A stretch of 41,086 nucleotides of DNA from a virus, in IMG/VR virus record IMGVR_UViG_3300049793_000200, positions 1 to 41,086 of that record. One strand, written 5' to 3'. Made by a program: the position numbers and the translations under genes. The notes under the pieces are model-generated. The model made no database searches, was not told where the DNA came from, and saw only the letters and a list, made by a program, of their open reading frames with translations. Shown piece by piece: positions 32,876 through 40,720 of the stretch (the stretch's first letter is position 1; every line of letters starts with the position of its first letter).

Positions 32876-33332
32876 GTACTTCTCCTATAATCTGACCAAG
32901 GTATTTTTTCAAATTCACAATATCGTTTTGGTCTTTGGGACGATTCATGCGAAGCTTTTCTTTAAGCAAAAGCTCAGGGGAAAGCACCCTTATTCCATCA
33001 ACCCAGATATGCGGACTTTCAACGGTCGGTATATCCAGATGTAAATCAGTTTTCATTCCATTATCACGAATTTCAATAGTGGTAATGAAACCAGACTCAT
33101 TATAGCGAAAAGGCTTCGTAATAGGTTTATAACCTTTTTTGATAGCCCGCTTCCATATCAACATATTTACTGACATGTCAATATCATCGCATTCCTCACG
33201 AAGTCCAATCATCAGCAAACCGCCACCACAGCTAACTATGTAACAGTTAGGTGCAGCAGGCATATGCGGTATTGTAAGACCAAACATACTGAGGACAGTA
33301 TTCACTTCTTCGCACAGTTGCTTTTTATTCAT
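32868..33332 (-). CDS. Nucleotidyltransferase-fold protein (MNT/AbiEii type)
   Basis: A 154-residue member of the DNA polymerase beta-like nucleotidyltransferase fold. CGGGLLMIGLREECDDIDMSV gives GG (36-38) and the metal-binding Asp50 and Asp52; LHLDIP gives a possible third Asp at 100. The end has VLSPELLLKEKLRMNRPKDQNDI, the K....R.KD..Di pattern of minimal nucleotidyltransferases and AbiEii-like proteins. Such enzymes transfer nucleotides to tRNA, proteins or small molecules and often appear in toxin-antitoxin and defence modules. It starts at 33332 with a weak purine site. It overlaps the following gene by 8 nt. Substrate cannot be told from sequence. Confidence 0.75.
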   Translation of the reverse strand: MNKKQLCEEVNTVLSMFGLTIPHMPAAPNCYIVSCGGGLLMIGLREECDDIDMSVNMLIWKRAIKKGYKPITKPFRYNESGFITTIEIRDNGMKTDLHLDIPTVESPHIWVDGIRVLSPELLLKEKLRMNRPKDQNDIVNLKKYLGQIIGEVHA

Positions 33333-33370
33333 TTTTCTTCTTCCTCAAGATGTATGAAACAGATCGAAGA

Positions 33371-33380
33371 AATTATATAT
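33371..33380 (-). promoter_or_regulatory. Promoter-like AT box for nucleotidyltransferase group
   Basis: On the minus strand ATATATAATT within TTTAAGCATATATAATTTC, 38 nt before the start at 33332. It is the same box as elsewhere in the window. Confidence 0.55.
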
Positions 33381-33405
33381 GCTTAAATAATACACAAATG
33401 CAGGT

Positions 33406-33690
33406 TTACACTTCGAACATCGCATCTATATTTTTTTCAGTTGTAGTTATAATATCTTTCTCTTTATCATATACATTTAGGATAACTCCTAAATCTTTTA
33501 TTATTTCACGCAATTCTTTTTTGGTGACAGGTCTGACTGAATTAGCTTCAGCAAACTTTTCAAAGAGTTCTTGTATTTTAGCAATTTGTCCATCAATACG
33601 TTCACCCAATATTTCTTTTTTATGAGCAATTTTTTTACCTGCCCGTGGTGCACTTTTTGAGAATGACTTCAAACGGCTTTAAATTTTCAT
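33406..33690 (-). CDS. Small basic protein with an in-frame stop at codon 4
   Basis: An 88-codon frame ending at 33406 encodes a basic, helical protein (GKKIAHKKEILGERIDGQIAKIQ). The well-placed start (ATG at 33690, behind TGAGG) reads Met-Lys-Ile and then a TAA, after which the same frame continues (Ser-Arg-Leu-Lys-Ser-Phe) to the end. The only other starts are non-ATG codons such as TTG at 33672, without a ribosome site. So this is either a gene inactivated by a nonsense change, a gene that really starts at TTG, or a sequencing error. A promoter AT box lies at 33718. No family recognised. Confidence 0.55.
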
Positions 33691-33717
33691 TTTATAAACC
33701 TCAGTTAAGTTCTTAAG

Positions 33718-33727
33718 AATTATATAT
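33718..33727 (-). promoter_or_regulatory. Promoter-like AT box
   Basis: On the minus strand ATATATAATT within AAATATAAATATATAATTC, 28 nt before the ATG at 33690, with a terminator hairpin directly upstream. Confidence 0.55.
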
Positions 33728-33747
33728 TTATATTTAGTGATTAAAAC

Positions 33748-33775
33748 CCCATAAGACTTTTTAAGGTCTTATGGG
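33748..33775 (-). terminator. Intrinsic terminator after beta-prime N-terminal gene
   Basis: A 10-bp stem CCCATAAGAC/GTCTTATGGG with an 8-nt loop, followed on the minus strand by GTTTTAATC. One of the four CCATAAGA hairpins. Confidence 0.75.
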
Positions 33776-33780
33776 TATTA

Positions 33781-35328
33781 TTAATCTTTAGTAAGCATAT
33801 ACAAAGATATACCACCTTCACCAGCTATACCTCTAGTGAAGTTACCATTAGTATCTACAAAATTCATAGGCTTTTCACAAGCAAGAGCAGCTTCCTGATT
33901 TGCTTCTTCAGAGAACAAACCTATCAATCTGAATGTATCACCATCATAGTCGCCACCCATATTTGCAAGGAAAGCATTATTGGGTACAATGGTATCAATA
34001 TATCTAATTTCTTTGTGAAGAATATTACCCTTTGCATCTGTGGGGAAGTATGGGTAACTATTGTAATCTTTAAATTTCACCACGCCATTATCATCTGTAA
34101 ATTCTAAGTTGATAGTGCGTTCAGTAGTGAGAATCTTTATTTTATTAACGATGATACTTTCTGCACCAGTAATTGGATACCGGGAAGAGAGAACATGTTT
34201 ATTCTTAATGATGTCTGAAACTGCAAAATACAGTAAGTCAGTAAGAGTAAATGGCCTGTTTATTTTCTCAGGATCATATCCTTTGAGAACTTTAGTCATA
34301 TCCATATTACCTAGTTTCATAGGCAATGAACGAACCATTTTAGTTTTATCATTGATATAGCTTTGAACAAGCTTTTGAAGAGTATCAGAACTAAGAGTCT
34401 TAAACACAATATCATCAATAGGAATAGTCTTATCTCCTATCAATTGAATATCAGTATTAGTCTCAAAGTCATAAAATATATCTTCAAGGTATTTTACTAC
34501 AAATGGGAAGAAAAGTGCACAGCATAGATAAAGTGGTACACCTATGTAATTAAATGGAATTTGTTGATCCTTTGATCTTTCAGAATTAATCTTAGGTGCA
34601 GAGATAACTGCAGTTGCAGCATAATCAATGCTCTTACCCATAATAGCCTGACGAATGATACCATGTTTACCTGATACTTTCTTCGAAAGAGTACTATGGA
34701 TTTCCTGAATAGTATTTTGCATACTAGATTGCGTATAGTATGAAGCAGTGAATGTAATTGATTCTGTATTGGAAAGGTTAATCATCTTAATGTAAAGTGC
34801 ATTAAGATCATCAATGGAAATCTTACCTGAAGTCTTATTAGAAAGATTGATATCTCTATAATAAGCGGGAATGATAATCCATTTATCAATAAAAATTTCT
34901 TTAGAATCAAGAAGACTAAGAAGCTCTTCTTTATTAATGCGCGCCCTACTTTCTATAGGGTTCCAATTAATCTTTTTCCAATTATTTATGAAAAAGTCAA
35001 TACCTGTATAACCATTAACTTCATCAGAATTTGTAATGGTTCCTTTGCCATCAAGAACTACATACTTCTCACCAGATATTACCTGTGGAAGATTTGTATA
35101 CATCTTTTGAATTGTGTTATAGACTACGGGATGAAGAAACTTTCTCTTAAGATCCACATAGCCAAAGTTTATTTTACGAGTCTGTGAACCAAATCTACCA
35201 AATATATCAACTGAAAAGAGTCCATTAGGATCAGGAAGACCAGTGCTATCTAAAGCAAAATGGCTAGTTACTTCTTTACATTGATTTACTTGAATAAATT
35301 TGTTTATATCAAATATATCAAGTTTCAT
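33781..35328 (-). CDS. RNA polymerase beta-prime subunit, N-terminal half
   Basis: A 515-residue protein collinear with the N-terminal half of bacterial beta-prime. The catalytic magnesium loop is intact: GGDYDGDTF with Asp460, Asp462 and Asp464 (cf. NADFDGD). RQAIMGKSIDYAATAVI (about 226-242) corresponds to the switch region GKRVDYSGRSVI. FGYVDLKRKFLHPV (about 57-70) fits the FGHIxLxxPVxH block. The protein ends at ISLYMLTKD, which matches the LGLYYMTRD position of the bacterial subunit, exactly where phiKZ-type phage subunits are split. The C-terminal half is at 9433-10821. ATG at 35328 has AAGGAG upstream. A terminator follows. Confidence 0.9.
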   Translation of the reverse strand: MKLDIFDINKFIQVNQCKEVTSHFALDSTGLPDPNGLFSVDIFGRFGSQTRKINFGYVDLKRKFLHPVVYNTIQKMYTNLPQVISGEKYVVLDGKGTITNSDEVNGYTGIDFFINNWKKINWNPIESRARINKEELLSLLDSKEIFIDKWIIIPAYYRDINLSNKTSGKISIDDLNALYIKMINLSNTESITFTASYYTQSSMQNTIQEIHSTLSKKVSGKHGIIRQAIMGKSIDYAATAVISAPKINSERSKDQQIPFNYIGVPLYLCCALFFPFVVKYLEDIFYDFETNTDIQLIGDKTIPIDDIVFKTLSSDTLQKLVQSYINDKTKMVRSLPMKLGNMDMTKVLKGYDPEKINRPFTLTDLLYFAVSDIIKNKHVLSSRYPITGAESIIVNKIKILTTERTINLEFTDDNGVVKFKDYNSYPYFPTDAKGNILHKEIRYIDTIVPNNAFLANMGGDYDGDTFRLIGLFSEEANQEAALACEKPMNFVDTNGNFTRGIAGEGGISLYMLTKD

Positions 35329-35375
35329 TTTAACTCCTTAGAACAATACTTATTTTGTTGTTGAAAATAAAAAAA

Positions 35376-35402
35376 AAAGAACTATCAAGAGGATAGTTCT
35401 TT
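35376..35402 (-). terminator. Intrinsic terminator after HAD gene
   Basis: AAAGAACTATC pairs with GATAGTTCTTT across a 5-nt loop (11 bp) and is followed on the minus strand by a run of T. It lies 16 nt after the stop at 35418. Confidence 0.9.
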
Positions 35403-35417
35403 AAATTAAAAGAAGAC

Positions 35418-36080
35418 TTAATTTTTAAAGTAAACGATAGCTAATTCTTTCTCTAATTCATATTGGCCTTTCTTTTGAAAAGATTGGTTGTACCCATAAA
35501 GGGGAATTAGGAATTCTTTTTTCTTTGAGTTTGTATGCAATATAACATCTTCAATATTACCTAAAGAGTCATCGACAAATGTCGTATACTGTGGTATATG
35601 CTGATTAATACATTCTGATTTTTTCGATGGGTCATTCAAAAAATAAAAGTCAAGCTTTGTTGCAGTAAAGTCTTTGAACAATTTCAACAGAAAGCGTTTC
35701 TTACTTATATTAACACCTTCATGTTCATTTAAAGCACCGCAGTTCGTAAGAATACTCATTGAACCTATGGTATGTGAACTATTTTGATACATTGAAGCAA
35801 GAGCAAAGTAATACAATGATGGTTCAAGATCATCATAAAACTTTTTGTCATCAAAATAATGTGTATAGACTTCTGATCTAAGAGACTCAGGAAAATCTAG
35901 TCCTTCAATGAGTTCATACTTCGAACGCATATTTACATCACTATTTATAAGCACTTGCTTAAATTCTTCAGGAATGGATTTTGTGTTATTGGCAAAACGA
36001 GTTATCCACTTTTGATAAATCTTCACCAATACTTCATCGCAATCAATAACCATGTGAAATTGTTGTTTCGGATTGTTCAT
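35418..36080 (-). CDS. HAD-superfamily nucleotidase, 5'(3')-deoxyribonucleotidase type
   Basis: A 220-residue HAD phosphohydrolase. Motif I DCDEV (Asp13 and Asp15; the first is the nucleophile), motif II SILTNCG, motif III Lys in SKKRF or DPSKKSE, and motif IV TFVDDSLGNIEDV are all present in order. The DxDxV/T start, an inserted helical cap and this length fit the 5'(3')-deoxyribonucleotidase branch (NT5C-like), which removes phosphate from dNMPs or helps keep nucleotide pools in balance. ATG at 36080 has a weak site (CTTTAACAAACT). Context: between RNA polymerase and replication genes. Confidence 0.75.
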   Translation of the reverse strand: MNNPKQQFHMVIDCDEVLVKIYQKWITRFANNTKSIPEEFKQVLINSDVNMRSKYELIEGLDFPESLRSEVYTHYFDDKKFYDDLEPSLYYFALASMYQNSSHTIGSMSILTNCGALNEHEGVNISKKRFLLKLFKDFTATKLDFYFLNDPSKKSECINQHIPQYTTFVDDSLGNIEDVILHTNSKKKEFLIPLYGYNQSFQKKGQYELEKELAIVYFKN

Positions 36081-36095
36081 AGTTTGTTAAAGATA

Positions 36096-36121
36096 CTGCA
36101 AGAGAAGTTAATCTCTTGCAG
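36096..36121 (-). terminator. Terminator-like hairpin after SSB-like gene
   Basis: A 10-bp stem CTGCAAGAGA/TCTCTTGCAG with a 6-nt loop, followed on the minus strand by TATCTTTAAC. The U-tract is weak, so it may act as a partial terminator. Confidence 0.6.
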
Positions 36122-36137
36122 CATTCCTTATTTATTT

Positions 36138-36872
36138 TTAATCAGCAGCTTGATCGTCAAACTCACTTTCGAGACTTGACTTTGTGGTGGCAACAGCTTC
36201 TGCCGTAGTACCATCATCTTCTTCAACCTGCTGACCAGAACTACCACCACTATTACCACCACGCTTACCAGTACCCATTTGCTCAACAGTCTGACGAGCA
36301 ATGTGACCGGGAATACCAATGGAATTGGTGATTACATTTTCCAGGAATTTTTTGAAAATTGAAATATCATGTTCGAGACGATAAGTGGCTTCTTCATTAG
36401 CCAGATTTGTGTACTTGTATTCACTGTGGTTGAATACATGGAAGAACTTTTCTACGGATTCATCTTCTTTCTTACGTTCAAATTTGATGACGAAGTCGTC
36501 ATGTTTAATTTTGTTAAGAGAAATAGTGTTTGGTGCATAAATGGTAATCGTTTTACCATTCTTTGCATTTGACGGAGAGAAAGAAAATGATTTGGCATCT
36601 TCTTGGTTTTCCAGCAATTCCAGACCTTCAAGCAGGGCAGTAGCTTCTTCTGCACTGATACCGTAGTTTACACGGCTTTCATAATCAAAAATATTATCAC
36701 CCTTTTTGGGGGTCTTGCCTACCATTTCTTTATTGATAGGAATTAGACGACAAATAGCGCCACCATTTGCAAATACAAACGAGAGGGCGGAAAAGAATTT
36801 GTCAAAGGAAATATAATCACTGTTGGAGAAAGTAGTTTTTTGACGATTTTTGGTGTTTTCTGCTGCTGACAT
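36138..36872 (-). CDS. Possible single-stranded DNA-binding protein
   Basis: A 244-residue protein. A folded N-terminal part (NSDYISFDKFFSALSFVFANGG and on) is followed by a Gly/Ser/Asn-rich linker (KRGGNSGGSSGQQVEEDDG) and an acidic end (SSLESEFDDQAAD). Folded core plus flexible Gly-rich linker plus acidic tail is the SSB design, in which the tail recruits replication proteins. Codon use is somewhat GC-richer than in most neighbours, in line with an abundant protein. It lies between clamp-like, DNA polymerase and nucleotidase genes. No OB-fold motif can be proven by eye, so the call rests on architecture and context. Confidence 0.4.
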   Translation of the reverse strand: MSAAENTKNRQKTTFSNSDYISFDKFFSALSFVFANGGAICRLIPINKEMVGKTPKKGDNIFDYESRVNYGISAEEATALLEGLELLENQEDAKSFSFSPSNAKNGKTITIYAPNTISLNKIKHDDFVIKFERKKEDESVEKFFHVFNHSEYKYTNLANEEATYRLEHDISIFKKFLENVITNSIGIPGHIARQTVEQMGTGKRGGNSGGSSGQQVEEDDGTTAEAVATTKSSLESEFDDQAAD

Positions 36873-36902
36873 TTTTTCTTTACTCTTTGTGTTTTGAAGT
36901 TT

Positions 36903-37613
36903 TTACATGATCGAATAGATCGTTTGGATTCGAACTTTCACGGATTTTGTTTCGTGACCATATATGAGTTCTAAAATATTGTTATCGTAGAAGTTGAATT
37001 TCATAAATGATGTATTTGATTTTAAGACTTTAAACTTTGGAAAAACTTTACTATCAATAATGAAGAAGAAGTTACTATCAAAATCAATTTCAGATTTTTC
37101 TCTTCTCATGAAGATAGTATCTGTTTCTAAATCAAATTCCATAATCAAAACAAGATGGCTTGTATCTTGACGAAATAAAGTCAATGTTTCAAGAATCTCA
37201 TTAAGACCATAATTTTCTAAAGCAAGATAAGTATCTTTATCTTCATATACTATCTGATTTTCTTTACTATTCAAAGAATAAACCAAATCTTTTATTTTAA
37301 GAGGTAATTCTTTTTTACTTCTATAAAGAGAAACAAGTCCTTCTTTAAATAATTCATCCATAGTAAGATCTTCATTAGCTTTATTAGCATTAAGGAATTT
37401 GAATACTCCTTTAGGATTATTGACAATTATAATGGAATTATTTTCTCCAAATTCTTTGAAGATTAAATCCATTCCTTTGTCTTTATATATTACTTGATGA
37501 AAATTATCATAATAGAAGAATTCTTTGTCTTTAGTATCAATAAAATATCTTTCTGTAACTTTCAGTATTTGATTTACATCGTATAGCTCTTTTAATACAC
37601 CTTTCAGTGCCAT
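36903..37613 (-). CDS. Possible sliding-clamp-like replication protein
   Basis: A 236-residue protein, the size of phage sliding clamps (T4 gp45 type, about 230 residues). The final strands (SFMKFNFYDNNILELIYGHETKSVKVRIQTIYSIM) resemble the strand-turn-strand end of clamps, and the alternating strand/helix pattern is compatible with two clamp domains. It lies directly downstream of the DNA polymerase gene and upstream of the SSB-like gene, the usual clamp neighbourhood. ATG at 37613 has AAGGAG and its own AT promoter box (37635-37644). No diagnostic motif exists for clamps, so this is context-led. Confidence 0.35.
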   Translation of the reverse strand: MALKGVLKELYDVNQILKVTERYFIDTKDKEFFYYDNFHQVIYKDKGMDLIFKEFGENNSIIIVNNPKGVFKFLNANKANEDLTMDELFKEGLVSLYRSKKELPLKIKDLVYSLNSKENQIVYEDKDTYLALENYGLNEILETLTLFRQDTSHLVLIMEFDLETDTIFMRREKSEIDFDSNFFFIIDSKVFPKFKVLKSNTSFMKFNFYDNNILELIYGHETKSVKVRIQTIYSIM

Positions 37614-37634
37614 GTTTTTTCTCCTTACAATTTC

Positions 37635-37644
37635 ATTATATATG
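37635..37644 (-). promoter_or_regulatory. Promoter-like AT box for clamp-like gene
   Basis: On the minus strand CATATATAATG within TTTAGCTCATATATAATG, about 22 nt before the ATG at 37613. Confidence 0.5.
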
Positions 37645-37659
37645 AGCTAAATAAATACT

Positions 37660-37683
37660 AAGGGAAAGAGCTTTCTTTCCCTT
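37660..37683 (-). terminator. Intrinsic terminator after DNA polymerase half
   Basis: A 9-bp stem AAGGGAAAG/CTTTCCCTT with a 6-nt loop, followed on the minus strand by AGTATTTATTT. It lies 7 nt after the stop at 37690, so the polymerase gene truly ends there. Confidence 0.7.
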
Positions 37684-37689
37684 TTCGTA

Positions 37690-39348
37690 TTAAGCATAGT
37701 ATGCTTCAAGATTTTCAATAACTTCATCAGCTGAAGGAAGATTAAGAAGCTTCTTTCCTACGAGACCCATATCGCCTTCTGCAAGCAAAGTAAATATTTT
37801 CTCTCCCAATTCAGGATCATCTTGACTTACAATCTTACCAATCATAGTCAAGGAATCAATATTAGTAGAAAGAATAATACTCGGATACATTGAAGATAAG
37901 TCTTCGTCAATTACATTTTCAAATATTGTATTAGAAAGAATTCCATTAAGTTCAATACCTACGGAATCCATAAGATTGGGATCGGCAACAAGGGCACCTT
38001 TAAACTTCTTCTTTTCACCCTGATCACGTTGAGTATTCTTATTATTAGACAGAATAATATTTTCAGCAAAAAGAAGTTTTGCAGCAAAGTTTCTAAGAGA
38101 AGTAGTCTTACTCATTACCTTAGTGAAACGAGTATAAGTAAGCAGACCCATATTATAGAGAAGATCGACATCCTGATTCTTTCTTTCAAGCTCCCAGAGT
38201 CTGTAAGAGTCAGTAAGACCATATATAAGGAAATTGACAAAGTTTTTTCTTAAAGCAGTTCTGATATCGCCATCTAGTTCTGCTTTACCTTCACCTACTT
38301 CTTCCGTAGTAATATCTTCCAAGGCATAACTATCTTTTTTACCTAGAGGAATACGGATTGAAGCATACGCAAATAAAAGATCAACAAACTGTGTAAAACA
38401 AGTTATTTGAAATTTACTATTCTTTTTTGAAAATTCTTGATTTCTTACATCTTCTTGAATATATACACTGGGATGAGTGACTTGAGGGTCTGACATAACA
38501 TCTGCCGGAGTTCTCGGGTCTTCTCTTTCAGCTAACAACTTTCTTAGACGTACTTCAAATGTTTTCATGTCAAAGAAGAAGTTCCAGCCACAGCAAAAAT
38601 CAGGCTTTTCTTGATGGATCATAGAAAAATAACTTTCAAGCATTTCAAGCTCATCTTCAAAAGCATAAAGCTCAAGAGTTTTAGCTTCAGGAAAGTTTTC
38701 TTTAAGAACTTCAGCAATCCATTCATCGGAATAAATTTCATTAAAGAATTTAGTCTGACTTAAATTTTTTTCATCAATTAATATGTAGCCTTTAAGAGTA
38801 AGAGTAGGCTCATGAAAATAAGATATAAAGCAAATAGGACAAGGAGCTTTTTCAGGCTCAGGGAAATCAAAGTATTCTGAAATATCAACTTCAATGTCGG
38901 TGAAAGACTTTTCAAGAGGAAGAATTGCTATTTCGTTAGCATATCTTTCATGGTATTCACGAATCTTATAGTCAGACAAATCTACATCAGTAAAATGGAA
39001 GTTTATATCTTTATGATTATTGCGTAATACTTTGTAATTATTATTGAGAATTTCTCGTAAAATTTCATCATCATTATCTGTTGTAGCCGACCTTCTATTA
39101 AAAAGCTCTACATGAAGCTTCTGATAATCAACTTCGATTTTGTCTACTTTTGATGCTTCGATAAAATTTACTGGCTTATTAAGCTTATATTCAGGCTTAG
39201 TTATCCAGAAACTAAATTTTGGGGAAGATTCTTCAATGATATTTTTTTCTATTTCTCCATTAGCATTTCTTGTCTTTTCCATAAATAAAACTATATTTTT
39301 GCCTTTTCTATTACGATAGGCCATTGCATTTGAAAGCTGTCTTTCCAT
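37690..39348 (-). CDS. Family B DNA polymerase, N-terminal part with exonuclease and motif A only
   Basis: A 552-residue protein with the N-terminal and 3'-5' exonuclease domains of family B DNA polymerases. Exo I is TDIEV (Asp151, Glu153), Exo II GWNFFFD (Asn256 to Asp260), Exo III YGLTDSYRL (Tyr376, Asp380), and the palm motif A VIDEDLSSMYPSII (Asp483, cf. DxxSLYPSII). The protein then ends at LEAYYA, followed by a terminator. Motif B (Kx3NSxYG) and motif C (YxDTDS), with the second catalytic Asp, are absent. The gene is therefore a natural split, or a truncated remnant; full family members are usually 800-1000 residues. ATG at 39348 has AAAGGAAAAG upstream. The rest should be found elsewhere in the genome. 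Confidence 0.85.
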   Translation of the reverse strand: MERQLSNAMAYRNRKGKNIVLFMEKTRNANGEIEKNIIEESSPKFSFWITKPEYKLNKPVNFIEASKVDKIEVDYQKLHVELFNRRSATTDNDDEILREILNNNYKVLRNNHKDINFHFTDVDLSDYKIREYHERYANEIAILPLEKSFTDIEVDISEYFDFPEPEKAPCPICFISYFHEPTLTLKGYILIDEKNLSQTKFFNEIYSDEWIAEVLKENFPEAKTLELYAFEDELEMLESYFSMIHQEKPDFCCGWNFFFDMKTFEVRLRKLLAEREDPRTPADVMSDPQVTHPSVYIQEDVRNQEFSKKNSKFQITCFTQFVDLLFAYASIRIPLGKKDSYALEDITTEEVGEGKAELDGDIRTALRKNFVNFLIYGLTDSYRLWELERKNQDVDLLYNMGLLTYTRFTKVMSKTTSLRNFAAKLLFAENIILSNNKNTQRDQGEKKKFKGALVADPNLMDSVGIELNGILSNTIFENVIDEDLSSMYPSIILSTNIDSLTMIGKIVSQDDPELGEKIFTLLAEGDMGLVGKKLLNLPSADEVIENLEAYYA

Positions 39349-39442
39349 ACTTTTCCTTTACGCTACTAAGTAAATATTTTAACAATCTAATAATATATTC
39401 ACAAACCGTTAATTATTGTACATGTAATAAGGAAGAACTTCT
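39349..39442. promoter_or_regulatory. Divergent promoter region
   Basis: 94 nt between the polymerase gene (minus) and the 39443 gene (plus). AT-rich, with TAACAATCTAATAATATATTC on the plus strand as a possible promoter. No clear copy of the ATATATAAT core. Confidence 0.35.
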
Positions 39443-40252
39443 ATGCAAGATCTTGTAACTACAGACAATGAAGATAACAAAGAAAAAAGTCTTACTGTCT
39501 CTACAGATCAAATTGCGAGCAGTAATGAATTTATTGAAAATGTCATTGAAATTGTAAATGAAATAAAAGAAATAGAATCTTTTTATAGCGAAAGTAAAAA
39601 GCATTTGATGAAGGAAATGGAGATAGATGATCCATCCGTCCCAAAAAGATTAGGTACTCCAGTACAACGTAAGAGTACTACCTTCATTACAATGCAGACT
39701 GCTAACCTTGTAGCAATGAAGAATTTGAAGCTTGCATTGCTTAAAGAAAAGACTAGAATAAAAGAAAACAAGCTGGATAGAGATATCAAGCTTGCTACTA
39801 TGATTACTAAAAAAGAAGAAAGTAATGATACTGATAAGAATAATTCTGAGATTCTTAACTATATCCTTAATAATATGAAGGTTGTAGTTCCTATAACTCT
39901 TGATCATCAACCATTTAGTACAATTGCTGAAGACGCAGAAATAATTGATGATGAAGAATTAGAAAGAAGAATTGATGAAGAAATTGATGAATTGGTACCT
40001 GAAAACTTTATAGACACTCAGGGTACTCCTTCTAGTGAAACTGAAGCTAGTACAAAGCCTGAAGAATTTAATATTGATGGCGATAAGAGAAGACTTGTTA
40101 TTGACCTTGAAACAATGAAAGTTCTTCTTGTAAATGATAATTACGATTTGATAAAAGAAATGGCTGATGATGAGTGTCAGATTGATTTTTTGGATAATGA
40201 TGAAGAAATTCTTTATGACGCTATATCTAAGACACTTGTTGAAACACTGTAA
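39443..40252 (+). CDS. Unknown acidic protein, 269 residues
   Basis: An acidic, mostly helical protein, with a charged N-terminal part (NEDNKEKSLTVSTDQIASSN) and a central stretch of acidic helix (AEDAEIIDDEELERRIDEEIDELV). The end has a compact domain pattern (KRRLVIDLETMKVLLVNDNYDL). I do not recognise a family. ATG at 39443 has AAGGAAG upstream. It is a lone plus-strand gene closed by a bidirectional terminator. The acidic composition could mean DNA mimicry or a polymerase-associated factor, but this is speculation. Confidence 0.7.
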   Translation: MQDLVTTDNEDNKEKSLTVSTDQIASSNEFIENVIEIVNEIKEIESFYSESKKHLMKEMEIDDPSVPKRLGTPVQRKSTTFITMQTANLVAMKNLKLALLKEKTRIKENKLDRDIKLATMITKKEESNDTDKNNSEILNYILNNMKVVVPITLDHQPFSTIAEDAEIIDDEELERRIDEEIDELVPENFIDTQGTPSSETEASTKPEEFNIDGDKRRLVIDLETMKVLLVNDNYDLIKEMADDECQIDFLDNDEEILYDAISKTLVETL

Positions 40253-40257
40253 AAAAA

Positions 40258-40295
40258 AAAAGAAGTAATGAGTGGGCATCCTCATTACTTCTTTT
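40258..40295. terminator. Bidirectional terminator
   Basis: A 13-bp stem AAGAAGTAATGAG/CTCATTACTTCTT with an 8-nt loop, A-run on the left and T-run on the right. It separates convergent genes at 40252 and 40351. Confidence 0.85.
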
Positions 40296-40350
40296 ACACG
40301 CTGTTGTTTTTTTGCATTTTATTCCTCCCAAATAAAATGTACTACCTGAT

Positions 40351-40617
40351 TCAGAAATTAAACTCTGAACCTTTAATACCATCTAACCTCTTGATACTGA
40401 AATTGAGATCAGGTATTTCACCTTTCGTTTGAAAGGACTTTAAGCGTTCAAGCCCGCGCTTGTCCACTTTCCTTTTTGCTTCTACAGGGGCAGAGTTACC
40501 CGACCTGTTTTCGGATGACATTGGTATTGCAAACAATTTGGGCTTGTAGGTTTCTTCAAACCAATCAGCAGCAGCCTTTATTTCGTTCAGAGTCAGCCGA
40601 CGAGTATTTTCGGTCAT
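40351..40617 (-). CDS. Small unknown protein, 88 residues
   Basis: An 88-residue, basic protein with a helical start (LNEIKAAADWFEETYKPKL) and a Lys/Arg-rich middle (VEAKRKVDKRGLERLKSF). No family is recognised. ATG at 40617 has AAGGAGTG upstream, and an AT promoter box lies at 40721-40730. The strong ribosome site and private promoter make the gene credible. Confidence 0.65.
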   Translation of the reverse strand: MTENTRRLTLNEIKAAADWFEETYKPKLFAIPMSSENRSGNSAPVEAKRKVDKRGLERLKSFQTKGEIPDLNFSIKRLDGIKGSEFNF

Positions 40618-40720
40618 GATTACACTCCTTACTTCTATTAAATTTTATTGATTAGATTGTTGCCAGTACCCTCCTTGACATTTGTTTTATATTAGGTAAT
40701 CAATTCTCCTTCTACAAGTT

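Noticed and set aside
37690-37800. Frameshift or sequencing error at the end of the DNA polymerase gene
   Set aside because: No continuation with motif B is seen in any frame downstream; an unrelated clamp-like gene and a terminator follow at once, so the split seems real.
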